Shown: in pieces, positions 1 to 9,163 of the stretch | Layout: every line of letters starts with the position of its first letter | Position numbering within the stretch: position 1 is the stretch's first letter | DNA from: Pseudomonadota bacterium | GTDB taxonomy: Bacteria; Pseudomonadota; Gammaproteobacteria; Steroidobacterales; JBCBZW01 | Length of the DNA: 64,000 nucleotides | Direction of reading: 5' to 3' | Assembly: GCA_039193195.1 (NCBI GenBank) | Contig: JBCCWS010000002.1 | Span: 124,001 to 188,000, forward strand | Translations under genes and position numbers: made by a program | The notes under the pieces: generated by a model | Seen by the model: only the letters and a program-made list of their open reading frames with translations | Told to the model about the DNA's origin: nothing | Databases searched by the model: none

Positions 1-464
1 ACCAATACCACCAAGCCCAAGACCGCGATCGCCACCGGATCACCGTCCGTACTTGCGCCGAGGAGCACCAGGGTGGCCAAGGCACCGGGCCCCGCGATCA
101 GGGGAAAGGCCAGCGGAAACACGGAGATGTCCTCCCGGTAGCGGGCCTCTTCCTGCTCGCGGACGGTGGCCGAGCGCAGCCCCGACTGGCGCGCAAACAC
201 CATGTCCACGGACAGCAAAAAGAGCAGCAAGCCGCCGGCGATCTTGAACGCGTCCAAACTGATGCCGAGGGCCCGCAGTAGCAGATCGCCGCTGAATAGG
301 AACAGGGCGAAGATCACCGCCGCCAGCGCCACCGATTTCACGGCCATGCGGCGTCGGAACACCGCGCCGCCGCCACGGGTGAGGGCCGCGAACACGGGCA
401 CCAGTGAGATCGGTTCTACGACGACGAAAAACACGACGAAGGTTTTGACGAACGACTCGAACAT
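1..464 (-). CDS. MarC family integral membrane protein (C-terminus beyond window)
   Basis: The first 154 codons of a MarC/UPF0056 inner-membrane protein are present; the rest lies left of base 1. The translation opens MFESFVKTFVVFF and contains three family hallmarks: a VEPISLVPVFAALT segment near residue 16 (usually NPIGAIPVFLSLT), an AGGLLLFLLSVDMVF membrane helix near residue 76, and PLAFPLIAGPGALATLVLL near residue 119. Start chosen: ATG at 464, where the family's short hydrophobic N-terminus begins. MarC proteins are six-helix membrane proteins with no firmly established substrate; the old link to multiple antibiotic resistance was withdrawn. It is divergent from the small acidic protein gene at 587. 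Confidence 0.88.
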   Translation of the reverse strand, partial: MFESFVKTFVVFFVVVEPISLVPVFAALTRGGGAVFRRRMAVKSVALAAVIFALFLFSGDLLLRALGISLDAFKIAGGLLLFLLSVDMVFARQSGLRSATVREQEEARYREDISVFPLAFPLIAGPGALATLVLLGASTDGDPVAIAVLGLVVL

Positions 465-586
465 GACAATCGCTATCTAAAGCCGGCGACAGATGCCGGA
501 ACTCCACTTCCCTCGGGCGAGGAGGGGCGTATTATGGGGGCGAGTGGTGACGTCTGCGAGGCACTGCAACAAAAACGGGGTGCGTG

Positions 587-886
587 ATGGCAAACCTAGT
601 CGTTCCGAGTGTGGGAGGCTGGTACCGGCACACGGATGGCCGCGTGTTCGAAGTAGTCGCGTTCGACGAGCCCACGAGCACCATCGAGACCCAGCATTTC
701 GATGGCACCGTCGAGGAGATAGACGTCGACGTCTGGGACGACCAGGAGCCGACCGAAATAGAACCGCCGGAGGACTACACCGGCTCCATGGATCTACAGA
801 AGGAAGACTACGGCGTCGAATACGACGACTGTCCGCACGCCGTCTGGTTCGACCCGCTCGACTTCTTCGACGCTGGCGATCGCTGA
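587..886 (+). CDS. Small acidic conserved protein, probably DUF6763 family
   Basis: A 99-residue soluble, strongly acidic protein with no signal peptide or membrane segment. It begins MANLVVPSVGGWYR and carries FEVVAFDEPTSTIETQHFDGTVEEID, then an ED-rich second half ending PLDFFDAGDR. The pattern (GxWY near the N-terminus, QxFDGT in the middle, DYGVEYDD and NP/DPLDF at the end) matches a small gammaproteobacterial family that I believe is DUF6763; the name is from memory and unconfirmed. No biochemical role is known to me. ATG 587 is preferred over an in-frame GTG at 584 because GGGG at 577-580 gives better spacing. Confidence 0.75.
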   Translation: MANLVVPSVGGWYRHTDGRVFEVVAFDEPTSTIETQHFDGTVEEIDVDVWDDQEPTEIEPPEDYTGSMDLQKEDYGVEYDDCPHAVWFDPLDFFDAGDR

Positions 887-905
887 TCCGCGAGGGCGCC
901 AAGTC

Positions 906-1268
906 CTACCCCGCGCCAGCCGCCTGCGCTGGCGCAACTTCCACACGTCCGTCGTTAACGCGCACGGCCACAGGCTGCAGGCGCTGGCCGGGGCAGGGGC
1001 CAGCTACACACTCCCCGCTCAAGCGGTCGAAAACAGCGCCGTGAGAGGCGCAGATGAGATGCTGCTCATCGGCGGTCAGGAAGGCGTCGGGCGCCCAGTT
1101 CATCGGGTGACCCGCGTGGGGACATGCATTGCGGTAGGCTGCTAGCGCATCGCCTACACGCACCACGAAGCCCCAGTGGTCCCAATCCTCGTGGGTGAAC
1201 CCCCGCGTGCCTGGATCATCGAACTCTTCCAAGGGCGCGACGTCGACCCAAGCACTATCATCACTCAC
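906..1268 (-). CDS. Rieske [2Fe-2S] ferredoxin-like protein
   Basis: A 120-residue single-domain Rieske protein. The two cluster-binding motifs are CPHAGH near residue 44 and CASHGAVF near residue 73, giving the expected Cys-X-His and Cys-X2-His ligands for one [2Fe-2S] cluster. There is no signal peptide or membrane anchor, so it is a cytoplasmic small ferredoxin rather than a bc1-complex subunit. Partners are unknown: no oxygenase or reductase gene is adjacent. GTG start. Its start codon lies only 42 bp from that of the divergent permease at 1311, so the two promoters must overlap. Confidence 0.88.
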   Translation of the reverse strand: MSDDSAWVDVAPLEEFDDPGTRGFTHEDWDHWGFVVRVGDALAAYRNACPHAGHPMNWAPDAFLTADEQHLICASHGAVFDRLSGECVAGPCPGQRLQPVAVRVNDGRVEVAPAQAAGAG

Positions 1269-1310
1269 CCATCCACTCCCGCAAGCTAGCGCGAAGCCAG
1301 TCCATGCAGC

Positions 1311-2855
1311 ATGCCAGATAACGCCAACGTCGCGAGCACCTCCCTGAAGCGCAACCCGCTCTGGCAGAGCAAGGCCTATTGGATCGCCGTCCTCTACTTC
1401 TCGCAGGGGTTCCCCCTAGGCGTCTTCTACGAAATCCTGCCCGTGTACTTCCGCGATCAGGGCGTGGAGCTTGGCGAGATCGGGTTCTTGAGCCTGCTCG
1501 GTCTGGGCTGGACGCTGAAGTATCTGTGGGCACCGATCGTCGGCCACCTGCGTGGCTTCCGGCACTGGATGTTCGCCGTCGACCTGATCATGGCGGCCCT
1601 GCTCAGCCCCCTCGCCTTCTCCCTGGGCTTCGGGCCCTGGGTGTGGATGATGATCGGCGTGTTTGTGGTCATGTCCGCCACCAACGACATCGCCATCGAC
1701 GCCTACACGATTGAACTGGTCAACAAGCGGGAGCTCGGCGTGGCGAACGGCTTACGCGTGGGATTCTACCGCGCAGGCATGATCGCCGCGGGCTTCGCCC
1801 TGGCCACGCAGGAGTTGATCGGCTGGGCTGGCGTGTACGCCTGCACGTGCGCCTTGTTGGTCCTGTGCGCCTTTGCCTGTCGCCTGGCACCCGCCGAACA
1901 GTCTTTGGCGAAGCCCCCTACCTTGGGCTTATGCGAGGAGCTGCTCACCGTGGTGCGCACGCCCGCGGCGATGGCCTCGGTCATCGCCATGCTCCTTGGC
2001 ACCGCGTGGATAGTTAACAAATCCGTAAAGTTTGCTGATGATATCGCCGGCTTCTGGTGGTACGCCCTCGCCGGGTCAGTCGCGCTTTGGTTCGCCCTCA
2101 CCCTGCTCGCCAGTCAGCGCGGTACGCCGGGAAGCGCCCCGGTTGATGGTGGTCGCGACAGGGCACAGTCCGTCGAACAGGGACTCATGTTCGGCGCCAT
2201 CATCGGCATGCTACGCCGCCCCGGCATGCTGGTGGTGCTCCTGTTCATCGTGACCTTCAAGCTCGCCGACACTACGATCGGGTTCATCGTCAAGCCGTTC
2301 TGGCTCGACGTTGGGTTCTCACCCGCCCAGATCGGTCTGGTCTCGGTCAACATCGGCCTGGCCCTCTCCGTGGCGGGCGGGCTGATCGGCGGTGCGATCA
2401 CCGACCGCATCGGTGTGTTCAAGGCACTCTGGATGCTCGGTCTCACGCAGATGATCTCAAACCTCGGCTACTGGGGCGTCTCATTGGTGCTGCCACTCTC
2501 GCCGCAGACGCCGCCGGACCTTTTCGCTCAGACCATCATGTATTCAGCATCGGCCGTGGAGTCGTTCACCCAAGGCCTCGGCACCGGCGCGTTCTTGGCC
2601 TTCCTCATGTCTATCGTGAACAAGCGCCGCTCCGCCGCGGAGTACGCACTGCTCTCCTCCATGTTCATTTTCGGTAGATCCGTGGCCGGATGGGCGGGAG
2701 GAAATCTGTCCGAAGTGATCGGCTATCAAAGCACCTTTCTCCTCACCTTCCTAGCCGGCATCCCGGCATACCTGCTTCTGCCCTGGGTCTATCGACTACT
2801 GAAGTGGACGGAAACGCAGCCAGACTTTGTTCAGGGCGAGGCTCAAAAGGCGTAG
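1311..2855 (+). CDS. MFS permease of the PAT family (AmpG-like)
   Basis: A 514-residue polytopic membrane protein with about 12 hydrophobic helices. The first helix region (AVLYFSQGFPLGVFYEILP), the LGWTLKYLWAPIVG segment, and SATNDIAIDAYTIEL near residue 125 are characteristic of the peptide/acetyl-CoA/muropeptide (PAT) branch of the major facilitator superfamily. Length is close to AmpG (about 490). AmpG imports anhydromuropeptides for cell-wall recycling, but no recycling gene (ampD, nagZ) is adjacent, so the substrate is not established. Its last 13 bases overlap the convergent xthA gene. Confidence 0.85.
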   Translation: MPDNANVASTSLKRNPLWQSKAYWIAVLYFSQGFPLGVFYEILPVYFRDQGVELGEIGFLSLLGLGWTLKYLWAPIVGHLRGFRHWMFAVDLIMAALLSPLAFSLGFGPWVWMMIGVFVVMSATNDIAIDAYTIELVNKRELGVANGLRVGFYRAGMIAAGFALATQELIGWAGVYACTCALLVLCAFACRLAPAEQSLAKPPTLGLCEELLTVVRTPAAMASVIAMLLGTAWIVNKSVKFADDIAGFWWYALAGSVALWFALTLLASQRGTPGSAPVDGGRDRAQSVEQGLMFGAIIGMLRRPGMLVVLLFIVTFKLADTTIGFIVKPFWLDVGFSPAQIGLVSVNIGLALSVAGGLIGGAITDRIGVFKALWMLGLTQMISNLGYWGVSLVLPLSPQTPPDLFAQTIMYSASAVESFTQGLGTGAFLAFLMSIVNKRRSAAEYALLSSMFIFGRSVAGWAGGNLSEVIGYQSTFLLTFLAGIPAYLLLPWVYRLLKWTETQPDFVQGEAQKA

Positions 2856-3637
2856 TCGATAATTAGCGGCGCATGATCCGAAAAGCGCTTTTCTCTGTAG
2901 ACGCGCGCCTTACTGACGCTGCCCGCCAGGGAAGGCGAGAGGATCTGATAGTCGATGCGCCATCCCACGTTGTTGGCGTAGGCCTGACCGCGATTCGACC
3001 ACCAGGTGTACTGCTCCTCACGCTGGTCGACCTCGCGGAAAGCATCCACGTAGCCGTAGTTGTCGATCAGCGTGTCCATGAAGGCACGCTCCTCGGGCAG
3101 GAAGCCAGAGTTCTTCTGATTGCTGCGCCAATTCTTGATGTCGATTCGCCTGTGCGCGATGTTCCAGTCGCCGCAGATCACGTACTGGCGATCGCCCTGC
3201 GCGAGGCGCTCGAGGTGGGGACCGAACAAATCTAAGAACCGCCACTTCGCTTGCTGGCGCTCCTCGCCGGAGGAACCAGAAGGAAGGTACAAGGACACCA
3301 CGCTCAACTTGCCGAAGCGCGCCTCCACGTAGCGTCCCTGCGCGTCGAACTCGGCCCAGCCGACAGCTCCGTCATGGCTGGCTTCCTGCAGGCTGGTAAT
3401 GATCTGGTCAGGCTCACGCCGCGCGTAGAGCGCGACGCCGCTGTATCCCTTCTTCTGCGCGTCCACGAAGACGTTGTGGAAGCTGCGTGGATGGTAAAGC
3501 GCGTCGTCCAGCTGTTCGCGCTGGGCCTTGGTTTCTTGCACGCAGACCACGTCCGCGCGCTGGCGCGTCATCCAGGAGAAGAAGCCCTTGCGCCCGGCCG
3601 AGCGGATGCCGTTCAAGTTGGCGGTGACGATACGCAT
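2843..3637 (-). CDS. xthA: Exodeoxyribonuclease III
   Basis: A 264-residue AP endonuclease/3'-5' exonuclease of the EEP superfamily, acting in base excision repair. Seen: N-terminal MRIVTANLNGIRSA, the metal-binding glutamate in VCVQETKAQ near residue 35, CGDWNIAH near residue 155, and C-terminal SDHAPLIIDY with the catalytic Asp-His pair. The full family length is present. The gene is divergent from pyrE (87 bp between starts) and converges on the PAT permease with a 13-bp overlap. Confidence 0.96.
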   Translation of the reverse strand: MRIVTANLNGIRSAGRKGFFSWMTRQRADVVCVQETKAQREQLDDALYHPRSFHNVFVDAQKKGYSGVALYARREPDQIITSLQEASHDGAVGWAEFDAQGRYVEARFGKLSVVSLYLPSGSSGEERQQAKWRFLDLFGPHLERLAQGDRQYVICGDWNIAHRRIDIKNWRSNQKNSGFLPEERAFMDTLIDNYGYVDAFREVDQREEQYTWWSNRGQAYANNVGWRIDYQILSPSLAGSVSKARVYREKRFSDHAPLIIDYAF

Positions 3638-3680
3638 CGATGAGGTTCCTTCGCGCTGCGCCGGCTGGCGCTCGGCGGCT

Positions 3681-3686
3681 TATGAT
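3681..3686 (+). promoter_or_regulatory. Possible -10 element for pyrE
   Basis: TATGAT sits 38 bases upstream of the pyrE start in the short divergent region shared with xthA, and fits the sigma-70 -10 consensus at five of six positions. No convincing -35 lies 16-18 bases upstream, so this is a tentative call. Confidence 0.35.
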
Positions 3687-3724
3687 ACGGGGCCGAGAGT
3701 CCTACGCCACCGTCGACGAGGCCC

Positions 3725-4378
3725 ATGAACACCAGCAGCTCCATCCGCGATCAGTTCCTTTCCCTATGCGAAGAGGTGGGCGCCCTGCGCTTCGGTAAGT
3801 TCACGCTGAAGTCTGGCCGCGTCAGCCCTTACTTCTTCAACGCAGGCTTGTTCTCCACCGGCGAGGCCATCGCCAAGCTTGGCGGCTTCTACGCGCACAC
3901 GATCGTCGAACGCGGTCTCGAGGTCGACATGCTCTTCGGTCCTGCCTACAAGGGTATCCCGCTGGTGACCGCCACAGCGGCGGCCCTGGCCACGCAACAC
4001 AGGCGCAATCTGCCCTTCGCCTTCAACCGCAAGGAGGCAAAGGACCACGGCGAGGGTGGGCACCTGGTGGGCGCCCCCCTCGCCGGTCGGGTGCTTGTGG
4101 TGGATGATGTGATCACTGCCGGCACCGCGCTTCGCGAGTCGGTGCAGATCATTCGCCGGCAGAATGCCGAAGCGGCCGCCGTGCTGATCGCCCTAGACCG
4201 GCAGGAGCGCGGTCAAGGCGAGCGCTCTGCCATCGATGAAGCGCAGCGCGAGCTGGGCTTGCAGATCGCAAGCGTGGCCTCCCTTGACGATTTGACACAA
4301 TGGTTGCGGGCCGACGGGAACAGATCACAGATTCTGAAGTCCCTAGAAGACTACCGGGCAAGGTACGGGTTCCAATGA
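3725..4378 (+). CDS. pyrE: Orotate phosphoribosyltransferase
   Basis: A 217-residue cytoplasmic enzyme that joins orotate to PRPP to make OMP in de novo pyrimidine synthesis. The PRPP-binding loop [17 protein letters not shown] is near residue 122; [11 protein letters not shown] near residue 71 and [12 protein letters not shown] near residue 100 are the flexible catalytic loop regions of the bacterial enzyme. Length matches E. coli PyrE (213). ATG start with GACGAGG a few bases upstream. As in E. coli, it lies close to dut and coaBC, but slmA, which separates pyrE from dut there, is absent; a DUF4124 gene takes that place. Confidence 0.97.
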   Translation: MNTSSSIRDQFLSLCEEVGALRFGKFTLKSGRVSPYFFNAGLFSTGEAIAKLGGFYAHTIVERGLEVDMLFGPAYKGIPLVTATAAALATQHRRNLPFAFNRKEAKDHGEGGHLVGAPLAGRVLVVDDVITAGTALRESVQIIRRQNAEAAAVLIALDRQERGQGERSAIDEAQRELGLQIASVASLDDLTQWLRADGNRSQILKSLEDYRARYGFQ

Positions 4379-4473
4379 CGTGTCCACGCCCTCGCGCGGC
4401 GGTACACTGTCGGTACGCGTCGTCGCTGAGGGACAGGCTTCCGTGACGAGGTGTCGGCCCAATCAGTCCTGAG

Positions 4474-5178
4474 ATGATGCGTAACGTGTTCAGTCCGCAA
4501 TACAAAATGTGGGTCCGCCTTGCGGGGCTATGCCTGCTAGCTTGCGTGCTCGGCGGTGCCGCGAGCGCCAAGGAGTACGTGCGCTGGGTGGACGAAAACG
4601 GCGTCATCCACATCGAGGAAAGCCTGCCACCGGAGGAGAAAGACCGCGAGAGCGAGACGCTCAACGACCAAGGCGTAGTCACCGGCAAGGTACCTCGCGC
4701 CCCGACCGAGGAGGAACTGGCCGAGCAGCGTAAGAAGGCGGAACGCGACGCAGCGCGCGCGGCTTTGACGAAGCGCCAGGCGGAGTACCGCGACAACCTG
4801 TTCCGATCCTACGCCACGATCGGGGACCTCAGGAGCTACCACAAGTCGCGTATGGAGGCCCTGTACTACCGCCAGTCGGTCAATGACCACAAGGTGCGAG
4901 AGCTGCGGGACGAGCTACGCTCGCTCATGGACAAAGCGAGAGAGTTCAATTTTCCTTACTCGTCTGAAAGCTCTCTGCCGCCGATGCCCTCGGACCTTCT
5001 ACTCGATTTGCAGGTCGCCAACCAAGCCCTGAGCGAACGCCAAGAGGATGCGGAAACCCTGCGCCGCAAGCTAATTGAGCAAGAACGACGATTTGAGTCA
5101 GACCTAGAGATCTACCAGGAGTTCGCGAGCCCTGACGCTCTGCGACAGACTCGCGCCGGCGCGAGCGGCCAGCGCTAA
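4474..5178 (+). CDS. DUF4124 domain-containing secreted coiled-coil protein
   Basis: A 234-residue protein with a signal peptide (hydrophobic LAGLCLLACVLGGAASA after an N-terminal stretch), then a DUF4124 module (EYVRWVDENGVIHIEESLPPEE, residues about 34-56), then a long charged, probably helical region rich in Glu, Arg and Leu (about 80-215). DUF4124 is a short module common in exported gammaproteobacterial proteins, of unknown function. Starts possible at 4474, 4477 or 4507; the last would give the tightest signal peptide. It converges on dut with 10 bases between stop codons. It replaces slmA in the otherwise conserved gene order. Confidence 0.85.
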   Translation: MMRNVFSPQYKMWVRLAGLCLLACVLGGAASAKEYVRWVDENGVIHIEESLPPEEKDRESETLNDQGVVTGKVPRAPTEEELAEQRKKAERDAARAALTKRQAEYRDNLFRSYATIGDLRSYHKSRMEALYYRQSVNDHKVRELRDELRSLMDKAREFNFPYSSESSLPPMPSDLLLDLQVANQALSERQEDAETLRRKLIEQERRFESDLEIYQEFASPDALRQTRAGASGQR

Positions 5179-5188
5179 GTTCCCGATC

Positions 5189-5653
5189 CTACGCCGTCCC
5201 TGAATGCCCGAAGCCGCCTTCTCCGCGGTCGCTAGCCTCGAAGCTGCCCACTTCTTCAAAGCGCACCTGCACCACCGGCACGAACACCATCTGCGCAATC
5301 CGCATGCCCGGTGTGATCTCGCGAGCGAAGCGACCGCGATTCCACATGGACACGTAGACCTGCCCTTGGTAATCGGAGTCGATCAGTCCGGTGAGGTTGC
5401 CGAGTACAAGGCCCTGCTTGTGACCGATCCCCGACCGCGGCAGGAGCACCGCCGCGAGCGATGGGTCGGCAATGTGCAGCGCAAACCCTGTGGGGATGAG
5501 TTCCGTCGCCCCGGACTCCAGCTTCAGCGGCTGTTCGATACAAGCACGCACGTCCAGACCTGCCGCTCCGTTGGTGGCCAACTCAGGCACGCCGAACTCC
5601 CGCAGTCGGGGGTCCAGCACCTTCAGCGCGATCGAACGTTGCTCATCAGGCAT
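5189..5653 (-). CDS. dut: Deoxyuridine 5'-triphosphate nucleotidohydrolase
   Basis: A 154-residue trimeric dUTPase that hydrolyses dUTP to dUMP and pyrophosphate, keeping uracil out of DNA and feeding thymidylate synthesis. The motifs are in order: AGLDVRAC near residue 28, [17 protein letters not shown] (about 70-86), [10 protein letters not shown] near residue 88, [10 protein letters not shown] near residue 118, and the C-terminal glycine-rich [10 protein letters not shown] arm that closes on the nucleotide. It starts 4 bases after the coaBC stop, so the two genes form a coaBC-dut operon. Confidence 0.97.
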   Translation of the reverse strand: MPDEQRSIALKVLDPRLREFGVPELATNGAAGLDVRACIEQPLKLESGATELIPTGFALHIADPSLAAVLLPRSGIGHKQGLVLGNLTGLIDSDYQGQVYVSMWNRGRFAREITPGMRIAQMVFVPVVQVRFEEVGSFEASDRGEGGFGHSGTA

Positions 5654-5657
5654 GCGT

Positions 5658-6893
5658 CTATCCTCTCGTCGCTCGGTAGCGTTCGCCGATCACCGCCACC
5701 AGGGAGCGGGCTAAGTCGAGCTTAGGGAGATGGCCGAGGGGGCGGCTTCCGTCGACCCAAAACACGGTGATCTCGTTGTCTGCACAGTCAAAGGCGCGCG
5801 CGGCGCCGACCACGTTACCCGCGATCATGTCCAACCTCTTGCGTTCCAGCTTAGCGCGCGCATTGCGTTCTAGGTCGCGGGTCTCTGCAGCAAAGCCCAC
5901 CGTGAACGGTGGCTCCGCCAGGGCTGCTACTGCCGCGAGAATGTCAGGTGCAGGATGCAGCTCGAGCACCATAAGATCTCCCAGCTGCGCCTTCTTCAGC
6001 TTGTGCTCGGCAGGCTCACGACATTCGTAGTCCGCCACCGCCGCCGTGCCGATGAAGATATGCGCCGTCGACGCCCTGGCCATGACCGCATCGTGCATGC
6101 TGCGCGCGCTCTCCACATCCACCTGGGTCACACCTGACGGCGTCCCCAAGTGAGTGGGGCCGCTGACAAGCGTTACCTCCGCGCCCGCCTCCGCCGCCGC
6201 CTGCGCCACGGCGTAGCCCATCTTTCCCGAACTTCGGTTGCTGAGAAAGCGCACGGGATCTAGAGCTTCTCGCGTCGGACCCGCCGTCAGTAGCACGCGC
6301 AGACCGCCTAGTTCTCTGTCGCCTGAGGCCGCAAATGGTCCGGCCTGGCCGGTGATTGCGGTGACGATCTCCTCCGGCTCGAGCATCCGCCCGGCACCCT
6401 CCTCACCGCAGGCTTGGGAGCCTTCCCCCGGACCCAACAGGGCGACCCCGCGTTGCGCCAGCACCTGGCAGTTGGCTTCGGTGGCTGGGTGCTGCCACAT
6501 CACGCGATTCATCGCTGGCGCCAGCACCACAGGCGCCTCCGTCGCCAAGCACACGGTGCAGAGCAGGTCGTCTGCCAGCCCGTGCGCCAAGCGACCAACC
6601 AGGTGGGCGGTGGCGGGCGCGATCAGCACCAGATCCGCCCAGCGGGCGAGCTCGATGTGGCCCATGGCAGCCTCCGCCGCCTCATCCCATAGGGCGTCGC
6701 GGACGGGATTACCGGAGAGCGCCTGCAGGGTCAGGGGCGTGATGAACTGTGCGGCGCCGGCGGTCATCACCACCTGCACCTCGGCGCCCTGCTCACGCAA
6801 ACGTCGCACGAGCAGCGCACTCTTGTACGCCGCGATTCCCCCGCTCACGCCCACCAGGACGCGCTTACCCTCTAGCTTGCCGGCTGCGGCCAA
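5658..6893 (-). CDS. coaBC: Bifunctional phosphopantothenoylcysteine decarboxylase / phosphopantothenate-cysteine ligase
   Basis: A 411-residue fusion of CoaC (FMN decarboxylase, about 1-190) and CoaB (CTP-dependent ligase, about 195-411), covering two steps of coenzyme A synthesis. Seen: [11 protein letters not shown] flavin-binding start, the catalytic His in [20 protein letters not shown] substrate clamp, [10 protein letters not shown] with the active-site Cys, then CoaB's [19 protein letters not shown] and [15 protein letters not shown] with its lysine. TTG start at 6893, supported by GAGGGGAG just upstream; no better start precedes the first conserved strand. Divergent from radC. Confidence 0.96.
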   Translation of the reverse strand: MAAAGKLEGKRVLVGVSGGIAAYKSALLVRRLREQGAEVQVVMTAGAAQFITPLTLQALSGNPVRDALWDEAAEAAMGHIELARWADLVLIAPATAHLVGRLAHGLADDLLCTVCLATEAPVVLAPAMNRVMWQHPATEANCQVLAQRGVALLGPGEGSQACGEEGAGRMLEPEEIVTAITGQAGPFAASGDRELGGLRVLLTAGPTREALDPVRFLSNRSSGKMGYAVAQAAAEAGAEVTLVSGPTHLGTPSGVTQVDVESARSMHDAVMARASTAHIFIGTAAVADYECREPAEHKLKKAQLGDLMVLELHPAPDILAAVAALAEPPFTVGFAAETRDLERNARAKLERKRLDMIAGNVVGAARAFDCADNEITVFWVDGSRPLGHLPKLDLARSLVAVIGERYRATRG

Positions 6894-7025
6894 GGTCCGC
6901 TCCCCTCACCGATCGGATTAGTGGGCACATCATAGCGATAAGCCGGAGCGCAAACCTCTACTGCTCGCGCAAACTGCGACTGATTCGGCCCAGGCAGCAG
7001 GAGGCGCCCCGCGCGCGTACCGCCG

Positions 7026-7694
7026 TTGATCCTTCCACCACCCCGTGAACGCCCCCGCGAGCGCTTGCTACAGCTTGGCCCACGCGCGATGTCCAGCGTG
7101 GAACTGCTGGCGATCGTCCTGCGCCATGGCAATCGCCAGCAATCCGCCTACGAGATCGCTAGCGCGCTGCTAGCGCAGTTTGGCAGCGTCCGAGGCTTAT
7201 TCAACGCGAGTCGTGAACAAGTGTGTGCCGTGGCCGGCGTCGGCAGCGCTCGGTTCGCCGAGCTGCAGGCGGCAGTGGAGTTGGTGCGGCGTCACTTGGA
7301 GGAAGGCCTGGATCGTCGCGACGCCTTCGACACGCCGCACGCCGCCAGCCAGTTTTTGCGTGCCCGCCTGAGAGACCTGCCGCACGAGGTGTTCTGTTGC
7401 TTCTACCTAGATAACCGCAATCGCCTCATCTGCTTCGAGGAGCTCTTCCGGGGCACGCTCGATGGGGCGAGCGTGCATCCACGTGAAGTCGTGCGTCAGG
7501 CCCTAGCACACAATGCTGCTGCGATGATTGTTGCTCACAACCACCCGAGCGGCATGGCCGAGCCCAGCCATGCGGATCAGGCCATTACGCGACGGCTTCG
7601 CGACGCGCTGGCATTGGTCGAGGTGAGGTTGCTCGATCATCTGGTTGTGGGAGACGAGGAGTGCACATCGCTCGCCGAGCGCGGGTTACTATGA
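7026..7694 (+). CDS. radC: RadC family JAB/MPN domain protein
   Basis: A 222-residue RadC/YicR-type protein. N-terminal ERPRERLLQLGPRAMSSVELLAIVLRHG is the family signature, followed by a helix-hairpin-helix region and the JAMM metal motif HNHPSG(X5)SHAD at about residues 173-185. The family was once linked to DNA repair, but that link was withdrawn and its activity is unknown. No ATG precedes the conserved start; TTG 7026 is the best available initiation codon and is uncertain. Position between coaBC and rpmB-rpmG is the same as in E. coli. Confidence 0.92.
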   Translation: MILPPPRERPRERLLQLGPRAMSSVELLAIVLRHGNRQQSAYEIASALLAQFGSVRGLFNASREQVCAVAGVGSARFAELQAAVELVRRHLEEGLDRRDAFDTPHAASQFLRARLRDLPHEVFCCFYLDNRNRLICFEELFRGTLDGASVHPREVVRQALAHNAAAMIVAHNHPSGMAEPSHADQAITRRLRDALALVEVRLLDHLVVGDEECTSLAERGLL

Positions 7695-7758
7695 TTCACC
7701 TTACGAATCCATACAGCTACCTTCAACACTCGCTTGTCAGGGGTACGCTGCGCAAGGG

Positions 7759-8340
7759 CTAGGGTTCAGGCGATGCGTCGCGGCGTGCGTAGAAACCCTC
7801 GAACCACGGCTGCCAGGTATCGCCCCCATCATCCGATTGCTCGAAAAACTGGCGTACGCGGCCATCGTCGAGCGGCGTCCAAGTTCCTCGAAACGGTTGG
7901 ATGGCGGCGGTGGCCACGTATTCGATGGTGCCTGTGAGCACCATCGACTCGCCGTCCCAGCCGCCGCTAATGTCGATCAAGGCGCCGGAGGCACTGTGCC
8001 AGACTTGGTTCCAGCGACCGCTCGAAGGGCTGTAGAAGTTCATGCTCATGCCAGTGCTGCCCGACGCGCCGATCCACTGCTCGAGGAGCACGCAGCCGCC
8101 TTCGCGGCGCGTAATTCGATTAGCTCCAGCCACTTTTCCGTCGGCCGTGCGTACCTGCCAATCGCCAAGCCAGAAGTCGAAGGTGCGGAACTCTTCGCCC
8201 GCGCAGGGTGCCGCGGCTTCACCGGCTGAGGTTTGCGCGATGGCGGATCCGACGCACGTCACAGCGGCTGCCAGCGTCAGGACGAGGTGCTGGGCTGCAG
8301 CCTGCGCAAGCCGCTTGCGACAAATCTTTGCTTGAGCCAC
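7759..8340 (-). CDS. Secreted protein resembling DUF1579
   Basis: A 193-residue exported protein. Residues about 1-36 form a signal peptide with a basic N-terminus and a hydrophobic stretch ending AIAQ. The mature part starts with FRTFDFWLGDWQVRTADGK, followed by a pattern of short beta strands with repeated Trp and Gly (NQVWHSASG, GGWDGESMVLTG, FRGTWTPLDDGRVRQFFEQS, WFEGFY). FDFxxGxW followed by a beta barrel-like pattern is typical of the DUF1579/lipocalin-like proteins; this assignment is by pattern only. GTG start. It separates radC from the ECF sigma gene and is divergent from the latter. Confidence 0.72.
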   Translation of the reverse strand: MAQAKICRKRLAQAAAQHLVLTLAAAVTCVGSAIAQTSAGEAAAPCAGEEFRTFDFWLGDWQVRTADGKVAGANRITRREGGCVLLEQWIGASGSTGMSMNFYSPSSGRWNQVWHSASGALIDISGGWDGESMVLTGTIEYVATAAIQPFRGTWTPLDDGRVRQFFEQSDDGGDTWQPWFEGFYARRDASPEP

Positions 8341-8543
8341 CCGCTTTCCCCCACATCGCGCCCACGGTATGAGGGTGCGACAATTGTTTTACGCACGAGT
8401 TGCCCGGAAATGCCGCTGATCGGCCATATTCAGCGGTCGAATAGCGATGCCGACGGGTCGGGCGCTTGATTCCAGCGCCTTCGGACTCAAACCTTTCCTA
8501 TCGCGTGAAGCATCCAAGGCCCCACGAACAGCCGCGGAACGCG

Positions 8544-9149
8544 ATGGAAACTATGACGGCAACGGTGATCGACATCCGAGCGAACCAATCCGAGGACGAG
8601 CGGAGCGACGAGCAGCTGGTGGGCCTCGCCCGCGCCGGCGACACGCAAGCCTTCGAAACCCTCTATCGGCGGCATAACGGCCGGCTCTACGCCGTATGCC
8701 TGCGCCTGACGGCAGATGCAGCCGCGGCAGAGGACTGCGTGCAGGAGGCCTTCGTGAATGCCTGGAACGCCCTCGCGAGCTTCGCTGGTGATAGCCGCTT
8801 CAGCACCTGGCTCCATCGTATCGCGGTCAATCAGGCCCTAGGCCTGAAGCGCAAGTGGAAACGTCGCAGCGCCCACTTGAAACTAGTGAGTGCACACAGC
8901 GACGAGGACGGCGAGAACATCGATCCGTTGGATCGCGTGGCCGCGCCAGCACCGGACAACGCCGCGCAGCTCGATCTGGAACAGGCAATCGCGGAGCTTC
9001 CGGAACAGGCGCGCAAGGTATTTGTGCTGGTGTCCTTGCACGGCTATACGCACGAGGAGGCAGGTGATGCCCTCGGCGTTGCCGCAGGCACCAGCAAGGC
9101 GCAGCTACACCGGGCACGCCAGCTGCTCAAGCAGCGTCTCGTGCGCTGA
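8544..9149 (+). CDS. ECF-type RNA polymerase sigma factor
   Basis: About 201 residues with sigma region 2 (ARAGDTQAFETLYRRHNGRLYAVCLRLTADAAAAEDCVQEAFVNAW, about 27-72) and region 4 (ELPEQARKVFVLVSLHGYTHEEAGDALGVAAGTSKAQLHRARQLLKQRL, about 150-198), the two-domain layout of extracytoplasmic function sigma factors. ATG 8544 is chosen because the upstream in-frame extension shows no conservation; ATG 8553 is also possible. It heads a three-gene unit: 14 bases separate it from the anti-sigma gene, which overlaps the DUF4097 gene. Such sigma factors often drive their own operon; I could not fix a promoter with confidence. Confidence 0.93.
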   Translation: METMTATVIDIRANQSEDERSDEQLVGLARAGDTQAFETLYRRHNGRLYAVCLRLTADAAAAEDCVQEAFVNAWNALASFAGDSRFSTWLHRIAVNQALGLKRKWKRRSAHLKLVSAHSDEDGENIDPLDRVAAPAPDNAAQLDLEQAIAELPEQARKVFVLVSLHGYTHEEAGDALGVAAGTSKAQLHRARQLLKQRLVR

Positions 9150-9163
9150 AGGAGAAATTGGAC